In this document: one piece after another, positions 8,229 to 18,243 of the stretch
Numbering within the stretch: the stretch's first letter is position 1
Layout: the number at the start of each line of letters is the position of its first letter
NCBI GenBank assembly: GCA_910575555.1
Contig: CAJTFX010000016.1
Location: 1-64,000, forward strand
Direction of reading: 5' to 3'
Source of the DNA: Lachnospiraceae bacterium
Lineage (GTDB): Bacteria; Bacillota; Clostridia; Lachnospirales; Lachnospiraceae
Length of the DNA: 64,000 nt
Notes under the pieces: model-generated
The model's database searches: none
Seen by the model: the letters and a program-made list of their open reading frames with translations, nothing else
Told to the model about the DNA's origin: nothing
Program-made: the position numbers and the translations under genes

Positions 8229-9377
8229 CTAAAATAAACTTTTGATAATGTCAGCTCCCGCAATAAGTGTACCAATTGAGCTGCCTACATTTGCGAATAT
8301 TACGATTGCTATAGCTTTTAAAAAGCGGTTTTTAAAAAAACGGGTAATGTGAAATATATCGTCCGGCATTCGGTTTATATCATCAACTGTCGGCTTCCTA
8401 AATGTAGCTTCGGTAAGACCGGCAAACCAACCACATGCCAAAAATGGATTGAGTGATGTTATTGGTGCGGAAATAAAAGCGGTTAAAATACTGAAAGGGT
8501 GTCCAAACATGGCTGCTGTAAAAATTCCAGCTAACACACTATTCCATAAAACCCATGATTTAAGCTGCTGTAATCCTGTTTGATAGTTGCTAATAAAACC
8601 GTAAGCGATTAAGAGAAAAATAGCGATTGGAATTATCCATGCAAACACCCGAAAAAAACGATTAGATGCCGGGACGGACGTTATACGTTCTATATCCTGT
8701 TGACACAATATTTCTCTTTGTATTCCTGAAACATGAGCCGCACCAACAACAGCAACAATTTTTTCCCCCGGTGCAGTTTTAATTTTATGAGCTAAATGTT
8801 GGTCACGCTCATTGATAAGTATTTCAGTGATTTTAGGAAATTCTTTCCCAATACTTGATATTGCTGCTTCTAAATTATCTTTTTCCATGAGCGTATTAAG
8901 GTCAACATCTTCACTGTCCGATTGATTTTCTGTAAGCAAACCAGAAAACAGTTTGCATTTTTCAAAAAGAGAGAGCTTGCGCCAAACCCTCAAAAATGTT
9001 GTCTGAATATTCCTATCTGCAAGGACTAATTCACAAGAGTGTTCTTTTGCGCTTTCAATTCCTTGTAGCATTTCTTGACCGGGAGTAGCGTTTAATTTTT
9101 TTGCAACCCGTTTTTGGTAACTGCTTAAAATAATGTTTGCAAACAGCAATCCTACTTTCTTTGACTTGATAACGTCAGCGATATTAGTGCTTTCCCATGC
9201 CTTTGGATTTTGGAGATTTTTATATCTCTCCGTATCTAACTCAATACAGACCGTATCAGGTAAAAGACTGTCAATCGTCTGCTTTACCAGTTCCGCACTT
9301 TCATGTAAAACATGAGCTGTCCCGATTAGGGTTATCTCTTTGTTTTTATAGTTGATTGTTGTAATATTATTTGTCAT
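8229..9377 (-). CDS. TraB/PrgY-family membrane protein
   Basis: The 382-residue protein belongs to the TraB/PrgY (TIKI-related) family. It shows both conserved boxes, LIGTAHVLHESAELV near residue 17 and VVGAAHVSGIQ near residue 215, and four or so hydrophobic segments in the C-terminal third. In enterococci PrgY/TraB limits self-pheromone activity at the cell surface; related proteins are candidate metal-dependent peptidases. Here it lies between an anti-sigma factor and an ABC exporter, which suggests a role in handling a peptide or envelope signal, but that is inference. Confidence 0.85.
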   Translation of the reverse strand: MTNNITTINYKNKEITLIGTAHVLHESAELVKQTIDSLLPDTVCIELDTERYKNLQNPKAWESTNIADVIKSKKVGLLFANIILSSYQKRVAKKLNATPGQEMLQGIESAKEHSCELVLADRNIQTTFLRVWRKLSLFEKCKLFSGLLTENQSDSEDVDLNTLMEKDNLEAAISSIGKEFPKITEILINERDQHLAHKIKTAPGEKIVAVVGAAHVSGIQREILCQQDIERITSVPASNRFFRVFAWIIPIAIFLLIAYGFISNYQTGLQQLKSWVLWNSVLAGIFTAAMFGHPFSILTAFISAPITSLNPFLACGWFAGLTEATFRKPTVDDINRMPDDIFHITRFFKNRFLKAIAIVIFANVGSSIGTLIAGADIIKSLF

Positions 9378-9389
9378 TCCAATTCTCCA

Positions 9390-9710
9390 TTAAGCTATTT
9401 CGATACCAATAAAAAGGTAAATTATCAAGAGAACAACAATGACCGTTACAAGGGTAAAAAATGCTCCCTTTAAAACTGATTTAATCATTCCCTTTTTCCA
9501 ACGCTTAGACAGTTTTTTTACTGCTTCGGCTTCTGCTAAGTTTTCAGTTCTGTTTGCGATAGGCAATTTGCTATCCATAGCCCTTAGTTCATCACGGCAG
9601 CTTTCACAATGTTCAAGGTGTTCTTCAACAGCTTTTGTGCTATCTACGCTGCATACACCGTCATGATATAGTGGAAGCAAATCTTTAATGATCTCACATG
9701 AAATATTCAT
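9390..9710 (-). CDS. Anti-sigma factor with zinc finger and one membrane helix
   Basis: This 106-residue protein has a zf-HC2/ZAS motif near residue 30 (EEHLEHCESCRDELRAM) and one membrane helix near the C-terminus (AFFTLVTVIVVLLIIYLFIG). Such proteins hold an ECF sigma factor inactive at the membrane until a signal releases it. Its start overlaps the sigma factor stop by 4 bp (ATGA), the usual arrangement for a sigma/anti-sigma pair. Confidence 0.9.
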   Translation of the reverse strand: MNISCEIIKDLLPLYHDGVCSVDSTKAVEEHLEHCESCRDELRAMDSKLPIANRTENLAEAEAVKKLSKRWKKGMIKSVLKGAFFTLVTVIVVLLIIYLFIGIEIA

Positions 9711-10189
9711 TTTATTTCCTCCTGTAATTCTTTTTTTGCTCTATAAAAAACCAATCTTGCCCAACTGTCCGTCTTTCCAAATAGTTCCCCTATTTGAGAG
9801 AATGGCAATTCACCGAAAACTCTCAAAGTGAAAACCTCCTTATACGGTTCGTCAAGATTATGCAGTAAATAATGTAATCTTTTTGCTGTGTCACTATCAA
9901 TGTATGATTTTTCTAAATCAAATGTAGTATCAGGGTATTCGGTATCAACCTCTGGGAAAAATCGCTTTTCTTTTTTACAATAAGAAAAGTAAGAGTTTTT
10001 TGCAATTTGGCAGAGCCACACATATAATTTGCAGTTGCCGTTAAATTTGTCTATGTGGCGCATTGCTTTAAAGAATGTTTCCTGCGTAATTTCTTCCGCA
10101 ACTGTTTCGTTTTGAGATAACGACAAGATGTATCTATAAACTTCGGAAAAATATTCCGCGTATATTTTTTCAAAATCGGGCGTCTGCAC
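9707..10189 (-). CDS. ECF-type RNA polymerase sigma factor
   Basis: The 160-residue protein has sigma region 2 (YRYILSLSQNETVAEEITQETFFKAMRHIDKF) and region 4 (LPFSQIGELFGKTDSWARLVFYRAKKEL) and nothing else, as in ECF sigma factors. It should direct RNA polymerase to its own operon when released by the coupled anti-sigma factor. It is the first gene of a five-gene minus-strand operon. Confidence 0.93.
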   Translation of the reverse strand: MQTPDFEKIYAEYFSEVYRYILSLSQNETVAEEITQETFFKAMRHIDKFNGNCKLYVWLCQIAKNSYFSYCKKEKRFFPEVDTEYPDTTFDLEKSYIDSDTAKRLHYLLHNLDEPYKEVFTLRVFGELPFSQIGELFGKTDSWARLVFYRAKKELQEEIK

Positions 10190-10314
10190 TTTCTCACCTC
10201 CTGTTCATCTATAAGACTTCGCTATATCAAATCCGTTTCAAAAAATTTTATTTTTTCACCGCCTTCGCGGATAGTGTCGATTTTCTCCCGGTTGATGTAG
10301 GACAGCCCTGCAAG

Positions 10315-10362
10315 GGTATATTTTACGGCGGGCAGCATCCAAGGCTGTCCGCCGTATTTCTC
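10315..10362. terminator. Stem-loop terminator after the FtsX-type permease
   Basis: ACGGCGGGCAGC and GCTGTCCGCCGT, separated by 7 nt (about 10331-10361), form a 12-bp GC-rich stem with one wobble just past the end of the permease gene. A near-identical stem sits at 13621-13655 after the kinase gene. Confidence 0.65.
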
Positions 10363-10378
10363 AGATATTTCAAATACT

Positions 10379-12802
10379 TTATTCGATTTCCCGTAATCTC
10401 TCTACAATAGACTTCCTCTGAAGAAGATAAATTGCTGCCTTTGTTATAACCGCCGGCATAATAAGGACGATAACCGTATAGAAAAGTGCAAACCATACCG
10501 GATAATCCCAATGCAAATAGCTCATTCCTATACTGTTCAGGCCGCGAATCAGCATAACCCCTAAAAATCCACCTGCTAACAAGGTAATAATGATGTTCCA
10601 AACAGCAATCAATCCGGCCTCACATTGTACCATATGATCAAGCTGCCGCTTTGTCATACCAATAGACTGTAAAACAGACAATTCCTGCTTTCGGGTCATA
10701 ATATTTGTCACCAGCGTATTGATAAGACTAATCAAGCTGAACATCATAATAAAAATGCTAATGCCAATAATTGAGGTTAAAAGTGTGTTATACATTCCTG
10801 CCTTGCTATTGATAGAATCCCTCAAAGTACGCATCTGCAGATCATCTGAGCTGGCAATTATGGTATTTAACTGCTGGGTGATTTCTGCTTCTTTGGAATC
10901 CCATTCTGTCGAGAGAAGTACCTCTGAATTGATATTATACCCCTTTGGCAGCATGGCACGAACAAGCTCATCCGGCATTAAAAACCATCCAGACACGCCG
11001 AGCGCGGTAAAACACTCTGGATCGCTGTATGCTTTTTCACTTGTAATCTCTCCACCAATAGAGAATGTATCTTCATGGTATTCTGTACCATCAAACCATT
11101 CAAACCTTATTGTATCGCCGGGCTGGAATTTCCAGCCATAAATTTCTTCCACCGCGTCATTCTTTAAAACAAAGATTTCTCTGTTTTCTACAATGTCTGA
11201 ATAATTCTTATCCTCTGTTTCCATATACCGTGACAGATGTGTAAATTCTTCTTCTGTAAATGGAACAATAAAATCTTCGTCACGGCGGTCATTATATTCA
11301 AATGTGCAATATAATTTCTCAAACGATATGATTCCCTTTACTCCGCTTACTTGAGAAACTTCCCGTATAAAGGTATCGTTGAGTGGATTGTTGACTTGTA
11401 CCCCTGCATACCCTTGTTCATTTACTTGTGCTGCATTTTCAGATAAATAAACCCTAACTTCTCCATGCTCCATGATTCCGTTTCGTGCATATGCTTCCTG
11501 ATTAAAAGAGGTCATAAAGGTAGAGCCAACCATAAAGATTATGCCACTGATTGCCAGGGAAAAAGAAGTCATAAGAAACTTTTTTCTATTGCGGGAAGTG
11601 TTCATTTTTGCCATTGAAAAAGGCGTGAGCTTTCTGGTCTGACGTTTAGTGGTCTTGCAGCTTTGTAAAACTCCTTTTGCCTTGTACGCCTCAATAGGAG
11701 ATACTTTACTCGCAATTTGGGCCGGTTTACTGATGGAATATAACACGGCAATATATTCCGCTAAAATAATCAAACCGCCCAAAATAAGAAAGTTTATCCA
11801 TGACCATCCCTCGGCATTGAGAATCCATGCAAAAATTGAGCCAACGACTAACCCCAATGGTGCGCCCATGCCGAATAGTAAAGTTCCCTCCCGTTTTACA
11901 ATCCTTTTAATCTGTTTGCCAGTGGTTCCGATTGTTCTCAACTGCCCAAAATACTGAATACGGTTAATGATGGAGATATAGAAAATACTGTATATCACTA
12001 TCACACCGGCGAACAGCACTACAAACCCAATACAAAGGGCAATCAGCATATTTTTCGGATTAAAGGTCAAGGACTGGACAAAAGCACTGTTTTCGCCAAT
12101 ACTTGAGCGGTCAATGTTACAATCAGCTCCGATTGCATGAATGGTATCGAGAAATTCATCTGCTGTCATACTTGGGGCGTCGTATATCTGTGCTGCAGCC
12201 ACAAATAAAGTGTCTTTCAATTGGCTTCCCATTTTTGCATACTGTTCGGAAAAATAGATCGGGTACACATCAGAAGTAGAGCCAGTATCTGTAAGACCAG
12301 AAAGCACAAAAGATTCTTGCGCCCCATCATAAAAAGAAAAGGAAACTGTGTCGCCAATTTTAAGATTTTCGCCAATCCGCACTAAGTAAGAAACATCAAC
12401 AGCAACTTCATTCTCAGCCATAGGGTATTGTCCCTCTGCAATTTCAGCACCTTGAATTTTCCCCTCGGATTGTTCAATATACATCGGCCAGATCACATAG
12501 TTTTCTATTTCGGAACGCTTGCCGTATTTTGTCACCCTCATTTCTGAAATCCGATTATCTCGCCGGAGGGTATCACATTGCTGCTCTGTAATGTCATAAA
12601 AAAATACCTGTTGCAAATTTTCCAACTGACGAGTATTTGCAGTCTGCATAGAGGAAATATACAGAGCCAGTCCAGACATCAGTGCGATGGAAAGTGAGAT
12701 CGTCAGGACAATCAAAATGTTTCTCATTTTCCCGGACTTCAGGCTATTTTTTGCCAGCTTTTTTGTAATGGCTCTGGTATCATTCTCAAAAGGCCATATC
12801 AT
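10379..12802 (-). CDS. FtsX-like ABC transporter permease (BceB/MacB type)
   Basis: The 807-residue permease has an N-terminal membrane helix, a large extracytoplasmic domain, a three-helix FtsX block near residues 250-360, a second outside domain, and a final FtsX block ending VIVLIMPAVITKAAIYLLQRK. Motifs RIQYFGQLRTIGTTGKQIKRI and KQELSVLQSIGMTKRQLDHM are the two conserved FtsX cytoplasmic loops. With the adjacent ATPase and two-component system it forms a probable antimicrobial-peptide sensing or resistance module. Confidence 0.92.
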   Translation of the reverse strand: MIWPFENDTRAITKKLAKNSLKSGKMRNILIVLTISLSIALMSGLALYISSMQTANTRQLENLQQVFFYDITEQQCDTLRRDNRISEMRVTKYGKRSEIENYVIWPMYIEQSEGKIQGAEIAEGQYPMAENEVAVDVSYLVRIGENLKIGDTVSFSFYDGAQESFVLSGLTDTGSTSDVYPIYFSEQYAKMGSQLKDTLFVAAAQIYDAPSMTADEFLDTIHAIGADCNIDRSSIGENSAFVQSLTFNPKNMLIALCIGFVVLFAGVIVIYSIFYISIINRIQYFGQLRTIGTTGKQIKRIVKREGTLLFGMGAPLGLVVGSIFAWILNAEGWSWINFLILGGLIILAEYIAVLYSISKPAQIASKVSPIEAYKAKGVLQSCKTTKRQTRKLTPFSMAKMNTSRNRKKFLMTSFSLAISGIIFMVGSTFMTSFNQEAYARNGIMEHGEVRVYLSENAAQVNEQGYAGVQVNNPLNDTFIREVSQVSGVKGIISFEKLYCTFEYNDRRDEDFIVPFTEEEFTHLSRYMETEDKNYSDIVENREIFVLKNDAVEEIYGWKFQPGDTIRFEWFDGTEYHEDTFSIGGEITSEKAYSDPECFTALGVSGWFLMPDELVRAMLPKGYNINSEVLLSTEWDSKEAEITQQLNTIIASSDDLQMRTLRDSINSKAGMYNTLLTSIIGISIFIMMFSLISLINTLVTNIMTRKQELSVLQSIGMTKRQLDHMVQCEAGLIAVWNIIITLLAGGFLGVMLIRGLNSIGMSYLHWDYPVWFALFYTVIVLIMPAVITKAAIYLLQRKSIVERLREIE

Positions 12803-12816
12803 AGTCTGTCACCTCC

Positions 12817-13482
12817 TTACTCCACGATCTTACCGTCCTCAATGCGGATAATCCGATCTGCGAGACGGGCTATATCGTTATTATGGGTAATCATTACGAC
12901 GGTCTGCCGGAACTCTGCACTGGTACGCTTAATAAGCCCCAGCACCTCAGCGCTGGTCTTGCTGTCAAGGTTGCCGGTTGGCTCATCGGCCAGCACGATA
13001 GCCGGTTTGGTAATCAGGGCGCGGGCAATCGCCACGCGCTGCTGCTGGCCGCCCGAAAGATTGTTCGGCATATTTTTCAGTTTATCTTCCAGCCCCAGCA
13101 GGTGAACGATCTCGTTTAGAAACTTCTGATCTACGGTGTCCCCATCCAGCTCCACCGGCAGGACGATGTTCTCATACACATTCAGGATGGGAACAAGGTT
13201 ATAATTCTGGAAGATAAAACCGATGTTGCGGCGGCGGAATATGGTAAGCTGTTCATCGTTCTTCTTTGCCAGTTCTTCGCCCCGGACAATCACGGTTCCA
13301 CTGGTAGGAATGTCCAGCCCGCCCATCATGTGAAGCAGGGTAGATTTTCCGCTGCCAGAGGTTCCCACAACGGCCACAAATTCACCCTCGTTTACGGAAA
13401 AGTTCACACCGTCAAGGGCGCGGGTAATGTTTGGCTTCGTGCCGTAATATTTTTTCAGATCAATAGTTTGCAAAATGCACAT
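12817..13482 (-). CDS. ABC transporter ATPase (LolD/MacB/BceA type)
   Basis: The 221-residue ATPase shows Walker [20 protein letters not shown]-loop FIFQNYNLVP, signature [15 protein letters not shown] and Walker [14 protein letters not shown], all typical of the class that powers FtsX-like permeases. The ATG at 13482 follows AAGGAG; the open frame continues 43 codons upstream but runs through the promoter. It is separated from the kinase gene by a stem-loop and its own promoter and operator. Confidence 0.94.
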   Translation of the reverse strand: MCILQTIDLKKYYGTKPNITRALDGVNFSVNEGEFVAVVGTSGSGKSTLLHMMGGLDIPTSGTVIVRGEELAKKNDEQLTIFRRRNIGFIFQNYNLVPILNVYENIVLPVELDGDTVDQKFLNEIVHLLGLEDKLKNMPNNLSGGQQQRVAIARALITKPAIVLADEPTGNLDSKTSAEVLGLIKRTSAEFRQTVVMITHNNDIARLADRIIRIEDGKIVE

Positions 13483-13520
13483 ATTCAAAACTCCTTTCAA
13501 GGCTTCCCGCCTGTTGATAA

Positions 13521-13613
13521 GGATATTGTAAAATCCAAATGTCCGCGAATTGTTACAGCGACCAAAAAATTTTATTGAAAATGAGGGTGAAATGTTACAG
13601 CGCTCGGACATTT
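13521..13613 (-). promoter_or_regulatory. Promoter and two operator-like sites before the ABC genes
   Basis: On the minus strand, CGCTGTAACAATTCGCGGAC followed by ATTTG lies 5 nt ahead of a -10-like TACAAT (near 13524-13529). A second GGACATTT/CGCTGTAACATTTC unit is at about 13589-13613. The same motif and spacing occur before the response regulator at 15418-15443, making these probable response-regulator sites. Confidence 0.65.
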
Positions 13614-13620
13614 CAAAAAA

Positions 13621-13655
13621 TTTACGGCGGACAGCCGGGAATAACTGTCCGCCAC
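13621..13655. terminator. Stem-loop between kinase gene and ABC genes
   Basis: GGCGGACAG and CTGTCCGCC form a perfect 9-bp stem with a short loop immediately past the kinase stop codon. This would separate regulator-kinase transcription from the transporter operon. Confidence 0.7.
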
Positions 13656-13658
13656 GTT

Positions 13659-14690
13659 CTATTTTACAGGAAGCATGATGGAAAATTCTGAACCCATCCC
13701 CGGCTCCGAAACCACTTTGATATAGCCGCCCTGCCGCGTTACAATTTCGCGGGCCAGATACAGACCGATGCCCACACCCTGCTGGTCGTGTACTTCTTCC
13801 TCCCGGTAGAAACGCCGGAAGATGGCAGCCTGATTGCTTTCGGAAATGCCCTTGCCAGTATCAGCCACTTTGATCTCCACATACATTTCCCACTGTATCA
13901 CCGACACAGAAATGTTCCCGCCCACCGGGGTGTATTTCACTGCATTGTCCAGCAGGTTAAAGAGGGCCTCGGCTGTCCACTTGCTGTCATGGGCAAGCGT
14001 CAGATCTTCCGTGCAGTCCACGGACACGGCGATTTCCTTTTTCTCCGCTTCATACACAATGCCGCTCATGGCCTGTGCCACGGTGTCAAAAAGACGGCAC
14101 AGCTTACAGTCCAACTGAATCATGCCCGTTTCCAGCCGGGAGGTTTTCACAAGCGCCTGAAAGAGAAAGTCCAGCTTATCCGTCTGGCTGCGGATTCCCT
14201 GGATAAAGTCGGTGCGTTCCGCCTCAGTCATGGGCTTTTCCAATAGCGTGTCCGTCGCCATTTTCAGATTGCTTACCGGTGTTTTCACCTGATGTGAAAT
14301 ATCCGATACAAGGGTCTGTAACTCCTGCCGTTCCTCGTCTACCTGGCGGCGGTTCTCCTGCATGATCTGATAGAGTCTTGCCAGTCGGTGGTCAATTCTG
14401 GCAAGCTGGGTTTCGCTGTCCTCCGGGCGCTTTGGCGCTTCATTTCCGGCAATCATGTGGTCTAAGGTCTGGCACAGGTCAGCGGTAAACTGCGACAGCC
14501 GCTTTCCAAACGACTGCGTCAGTACGAAAATCCCCACAAGGGCGCACAGCAGCAGCGCCCCGCCAGTCAACAGCACCACCGTTTGCTTTGTTACAAGAAA
14601 CAGGGCTATGGTAATCCCGGACATAGTGAGGACAAGCCCCGTTGCCACCCAGCCAAACAGCTGCTTTACCGAAAGGGTTTTTATCTTCAT
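13659..14690 (-). CDS. Sensor histidine kinase
   Basis: The 343-residue kinase has two membrane helices near residues 12-60 (WVATGLVLTMSGITIALFLV and VVLLTGGALLLCALVGIFVL) with hardly any extracellular loop, so it probably does not bind its signal outside directly. The phospho-acceptor box is DISHQVKTPVSNLKM (about residue 140), and the ATPase domain has N (LFNLLDNAVKYTP), G1 (DTGKGI) and G2 (GVGIGLYLAREI) boxes. The ATG at 14690 overlaps the regulator stop (ATGA). Intramembrane kinases of this layout often sense through a partner BceAB-type transporter such as the one next door. Confidence 0.93.
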   Translation of the reverse strand: MKIKTLSVKQLFGWVATGLVLTMSGITIALFLVTKQTVVLLTGGALLLCALVGIFVLTQSFGKRLSQFTADLCQTLDHMIAGNEAPKRPEDSETQLARIDHRLARLYQIMQENRRQVDEERQELQTLVSDISHQVKTPVSNLKMATDTLLEKPMTEAERTDFIQGIRSQTDKLDFLFQALVKTSRLETGMIQLDCKLCRLFDTVAQAMSGIVYEAEKKEIAVSVDCTEDLTLAHDSKWTAEALFNLLDNAVKYTPVGGNISVSVIQWEMYVEIKVADTGKGISESNQAAIFRRFYREEEVHDQQGVGIGLYLAREIVTRQGGYIKVVSEPGMGSEFSIMLPVK

Positions 14691-15379
14691 TTTGCCTCGC
14701 CTCCCGTCCATTGATAGCCCATGCCGTAAATGGTCTTAATGTAGGGCGTGCCGCCGTCCGATTCAATCTTGCTGCGAATCCGGCTGATAGAGGTAGTCAG
14801 GGTATGTTCATCCACAAACTTCTCCTCTACATCCCACAGCTTTTCCAATAGCTGCCCACGGGTCAACACCTGCTTCGGGTTTCTGCGAAACAGGTTTAAC
14901 ATTTTAAATTCCATCGGGGATAAGGTCAGGGGTCTACCGTTTAAAGAAGCCGCCTGTTCCGAAAAGTCTAAGAACAGCCGCCCATCGTCGTAAATATCCT
15001 TTGCTGGCTTGTGGTGTTCCAGCATGGAAAACATGGCTTTGATTTTCCGCTGCAAGGCCCCGATCACAAAGGGTTTGGTGATGTAGTCTACCGCACCCAC
15101 TTCATAGCCCCGTATCTGGTCACTTTCTTGATCGTTGGCAGTCAGAAAAATCACAATGGTATCCGGGTACTGAGGCTTTATCAGCTTGCACAGCTCAAAG
15201 CCGTTCCCATCCGGCAGGTTGATGTCCAGCAGCACTAAGTCAAATTCCCGCTGGCGCAGGGCTTCGGCTGCGGTTCTGGCATTTAGGGCAGAAGTCACAC
15301 CGTAGCCGTCTGCAGTCAGGTTATAGGCTAACATCTTATTCAAAAAACTGTCGTCCTCGACAATTAAAATTTGCTTCAT
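14687..15379 (-). CDS. OmpR-family response regulator
   Basis: The 230-residue regulator has a receiver domain (IVEDDSFLNKML, phospho-acceptor Asp in LVLLDINLPDG near residue 52, Lys in YITKPF) and an OmpR winged helix (VEEKFVDEHTLTTSISRIRSKIESD, then YIKTIYGMGYQW). It should be phosphorylated by the coupled kinase and bind the repeated CGCTGTAACA-type motif found before its own gene and before the transporter. Confidence 0.94.
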   Translation of the reverse strand: MKQILIVEDDSFLNKMLAYNLTADGYGVTSALNARTAAEALRQREFDLVLLDINLPDGNGFELCKLIKPQYPDTIVIFLTANDQESDQIRGYEVGAVDYITKPFVIGALQRKIKAMFSMLEHHKPAKDIYDDGRLFLDFSEQAASLNGRPLTLSPMEFKMLNLFRRNPKQVLTRGQLLEKLWDVEEKFVDEHTLTTSISRIRSKIESDGGTPYIKTIYGMGYQWTGGEAK

Positions 15380-15399
15380 ATCATCACTTCCTATGCTTT

Positions 15400-15445
15400 T
15401 GCAGATAGTATAACAGGCAAATGTCCGCGAAATGTTACAGCGGAC
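15400..15445 (-). promoter_or_regulatory. Response-regulator promoter with operator-like motif
   Basis: On the minus strand CGCTGTAACATTTCGCGGAC followed by ATTTG ends 5 nt before TATACT, a -10 hexamer. The same motif with the same spacing precedes the ABC operon at 13535-13560. This supports autoregulation and co-regulation of both operons. Confidence 0.65.
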
Positions 15446-15462
15446 GTTTTTTCAAAAAAACG

Positions 15463-15665
15463 CATTTCATTTATTATAGGATAGCCCACTTTTAGTAAAA
15501 AGCACAAAAATTAAAGCAGTGGTATAAAAAATTACAAAATGCCGAGCGACGGCAAAAGAAACGCCGCCGTACAACAGCCATACTGACACGCCTGTTCTAT
15601 CTTGCGGCGCCACTTCTTTTTGTTGGAGCGCAGTTTGTCCGCCATCTGCTGTAATGACAGTTTAA
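15463..15665. repeat. Duplicated leader DNA plus remnant sequence
   Basis: Positions 15463-15551 repeat the MerR upstream region at 4753-4840. Next comes a stem (GACGGC/GCCGCCG, 15548-15570) also seen in element DNA near 29.5 and 39.2 kb. Positions 15575-15665 keep an open minus-strand stretch (LQQMADKLRSNKKKWRRKIE) that looks like a gene fragment of unknown origin. No intact gene is present. Confidence 0.55.
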
Positions 15666-15679
15666 CCGTCTAAGGTAAA

Positions 15680-18238
15680 TTATGATAAATATCTTTTTAA
15701 TAAGCGGGTCAGCTCTACCACATCAATCGGCTTTGCTATATGGGCATTCATACCACATTTCAAGCAATGCTGTATATCGTCAGAAAAAGCATCTGCGCTC
15801 ATAGCTATGATTGGAATAGTTAAGGCATCGGGATGGTCCAGGCCCCGAATTGATTTTGTGGCCTCATATCCTGTCATATGCGGCATTCGTATGTCCATAA
15901 GAATGGCATCGTAATAACCCTCTGGTGAACTTTGGAACTTGTCCAGACATATCTGGCCATCCTCTGCCCAATCCAGCTCTACGCCTAAATCTGATAACAA
16001 TTCTCTTGCCACTTCCCAGTTAAGCTCATTATCCTCGGCAAGCAGGATACGCCGTCCGGATAGATCAATATTTTGATTCAATGTCTGATCATGTTCTGTT
16101 TCTATGTCCATATACTGACGCAGAGCATGATACAACGTAGATTTAAAAAGTGGCTTGGAAATAAAACCACTAATCCCCGCTTCACGGGCCTCCGCCTCAA
16201 ATTCACTCCAGTCGTATGCGGAAATCAGCAGAATCGGTACTTCATCACCTAAATTACGTCGAATTTCTCTTGCTACCTGAATCCCATTCATGTCTGGCAG
16301 TTTCCAATCTAATAGAATGATTTGATAATCATCTCTCTTTTTGTGGTGTTGAATTACCAGTTCTATCGCCTTTTCTCCGCTTAAAGTCCATTCAGCTTTT
16401 ATTCCGATAGATTTTAATGCGTCCGTGGCTGTCTCACATAATAATTCGTCATCATCAACCACCAGCATATTCCATGAAGGAAGTACCATATCCATTTCCA
16501 CGGCAACCGCTTTTTCAAAATCAAACGTGAGAAGAAATTCGGTACCTTTATCAGGCTCGCTTTTTATATCAATGGTTCCTTCCATTGCATCCACAATGTA
16601 CTTAGTAATCGCCATTCCCAAACCGGCACCCTCAGTTTTATGTATCCTGGCTCCATCCGCACGGCTATAGGATTCATATATTTTTTTCAGGAAATCTGGC
16701 GACATACCAATTCCGTTATCCTTAACCTTGATATGAATTCGGACGTAATTTTCACCTTTCGGAGATTCTTCTTCAGAAAGGGATAATTGTATCGAACCGC
16801 CCTCCGGTGTATACTTCGTTGCATTTGATAAGAGATTTAATAAAACCTGATTCAAGCGGACACCGTCGCACCACACATTTTCTGTTGAGATATTTTCAAC
16901 ATGTATATCAAACGTTTGCTTTTTTGACTTAACCTGTGGCTGCATAATGTTTACAATTCCTTCAACAACTTCCTTTAATGAAATTTGCTCTGTTGTTAAC
17001 GTTAATTTGCCACTTTCTATTTTTGACATATCCAAAACATCATTGATCAGTCCTAAAAGGTGTTTACTTGATAATGTTATTTTTCTAAGGCAGTTCTGTA
17101 CCTGTTTCCTGTCATCTATATGGGCTGTGGCAATCGCGGTCATGCCTACGATCGCATTCATGGGTGTACGGATATCATGGCTCATATTTGCTAAAAATTC
17201 ACTTTTGGCTTTGTTCGCTTCAAGAGCAGCCTGCCGGGCCTTCTCCAATTCATGCACCTGAGAACGGGTTATGGAGAAATACCGAAGAAAAATCAATGTC
17301 AGAATGACCAAAATAGCGGCACAGGACAATAATGTCATGAACATACGCTGGCTGCTCAGATTATTTATGGCATCGTCCAATATACTATAAGGCATTACCG
17401 ACACTAAATACCACTCAGAATAGGGTAATGAGATACCATATATTTGCCGTTCCTCACCATTTACTTCAAATGTTGTAGCATATTCTTCGTGATTTCTTAG
17501 TGCATCACCAAATTCTTTAATAGAATTATCTACAGATAATTCATCTGCTTTAGAATCAAGCTGCCTTTGTAGTTGTACAAAAAAATTCCACAACTCAGTG
17601 TTGGGGTTTTGTATTACAAAACTACCGTCTGACCTGATAACATGATAATACATCAGCTGCCCGTCATCCTCTAAGGAAAGGAAATCAGTAATATATTCCA
17701 GAGGAACGGCTGCAATCAGACCCGTGCTCCTATCTCCATTGTGCATCGGGTAAGCAGCATCAACGCCAAACAATACCACTTCATTACCATCAGCATCAAC
17801 CCCCACAGCGACTCGTTGATCCCCTTGTAATAATGCTTCTACAAAAGGTTCTGGATTAAGTGGCTGTATGGATTGTCCATAAAGCGTCTGAAAATCACCC
17901 TGGGCAGAGCAAAGCGCTAAATAGTCAAATCCCCTGACCTGCGCCCTGAAAATAAGTTCCTCATATAGACTTTCCCTATCTTTGTTATCTGTTGAGACAA
18001 CAGAAACAACGCCGCTGACCTGATCAAAACGCAATTTAATCACAGTTTCAAAATGTCTGGACATCTGTTCATTCATTCCGGACATATAAATACTCCCAAT
18101 TTCATAAACAGTATTTTTACTTTTTCGGCTCATATAGACTCCGAGCAGACTGAAAATAATAATACTAAAGATCAAAAGCCCAATGAAACTGCATATTAGA
18201 AAACGTGTTGTAGAATTCTTTTTTTTACTGTTTTCCAT
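15680..18238 (-). CDS. Hybrid sensor histidine kinase with two receiver domains
   Basis: The 852-residue protein has a membrane helix near residue 15-35, a large periplasmic-type sensor (dCache-like, about 36-300), a second helix near 305-325, a HisKA box ([19 protein letters not shown]), an ATPase domain ([30 protein letters not shown]), and two receivers: the first with LVVDDDEL and LLDWKLPD, the second with [13 protein letters not shown] and [13 protein letters not shown]. It can take part in a His-Asp-His-Asp relay. The HPt gene directly upstream (5 bp) and the REC-HD-GYP-GGDEF gene before it are the likely partners. Confidence 0.94.
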   Translation of the reverse strand: MENSKKKNSTTRFLICSFIGLLIFSIIIFSLLGVYMSRKSKNTVYEIGSIYMSGMNEQMSRHFETVIKLRFDQVSGVVSVVSTDNKDRESLYEELIFRAQVRGFDYLALCSAQGDFQTLYGQSIQPLNPEPFVEALLQGDQRVAVGVDADGNEVVLFGVDAAYPMHNGDRSTGLIAAVPLEYITDFLSLEDDGQLMYYHVIRSDGSFVIQNPNTELWNFFVQLQRQLDSKADELSVDNSIKEFGDALRNHEEYATTFEVNGEERQIYGISLPYSEWYLVSVMPYSILDDAINNLSSQRMFMTLLSCAAILVILTLIFLRYFSITRSQVHELEKARQAALEANKAKSEFLANMSHDIRTPMNAIVGMTAIATAHIDDRKQVQNCLRKITLSSKHLLGLINDVLDMSKIESGKLTLTTEQISLKEVVEGIVNIMQPQVKSKKQTFDIHVENISTENVWCDGVRLNQVLLNLLSNATKYTPEGGSIQLSLSEEESPKGENYVRIHIKVKDNGIGMSPDFLKKIYESYSRADGARIHKTEGAGLGMAITKYIVDAMEGTIDIKSEPDKGTEFLLTFDFEKAVAVEMDMVLPSWNMLVVDDDELLCETATDALKSIGIKAEWTLSGEKAIELVIQHHKKRDDYQIILLDWKLPDMNGIQVAREIRRNLGDEVPILLISAYDWSEFEAEAREAGISGFISKPLFKSTLYHALRQYMDIETEHDQTLNQNIDLSGRRILLAEDNELNWEVARELLSDLGVELDWAEDGQICLDKFQSSPEGYYDAILMDIRMPHMTGYEATKSIRGLDHPDALTIPIIAMSADAFSDDIQHCLKCGMNAHIAKPIDVVELTRLLKRYLS

Positions 18239-18243
18239 TGATG

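Noticed and set aside
10323..10601. 92-codon frame overlapping the permease end
   Set aside because: It is out of frame with the well-supported FtsX-type permease and has no ribosome site.
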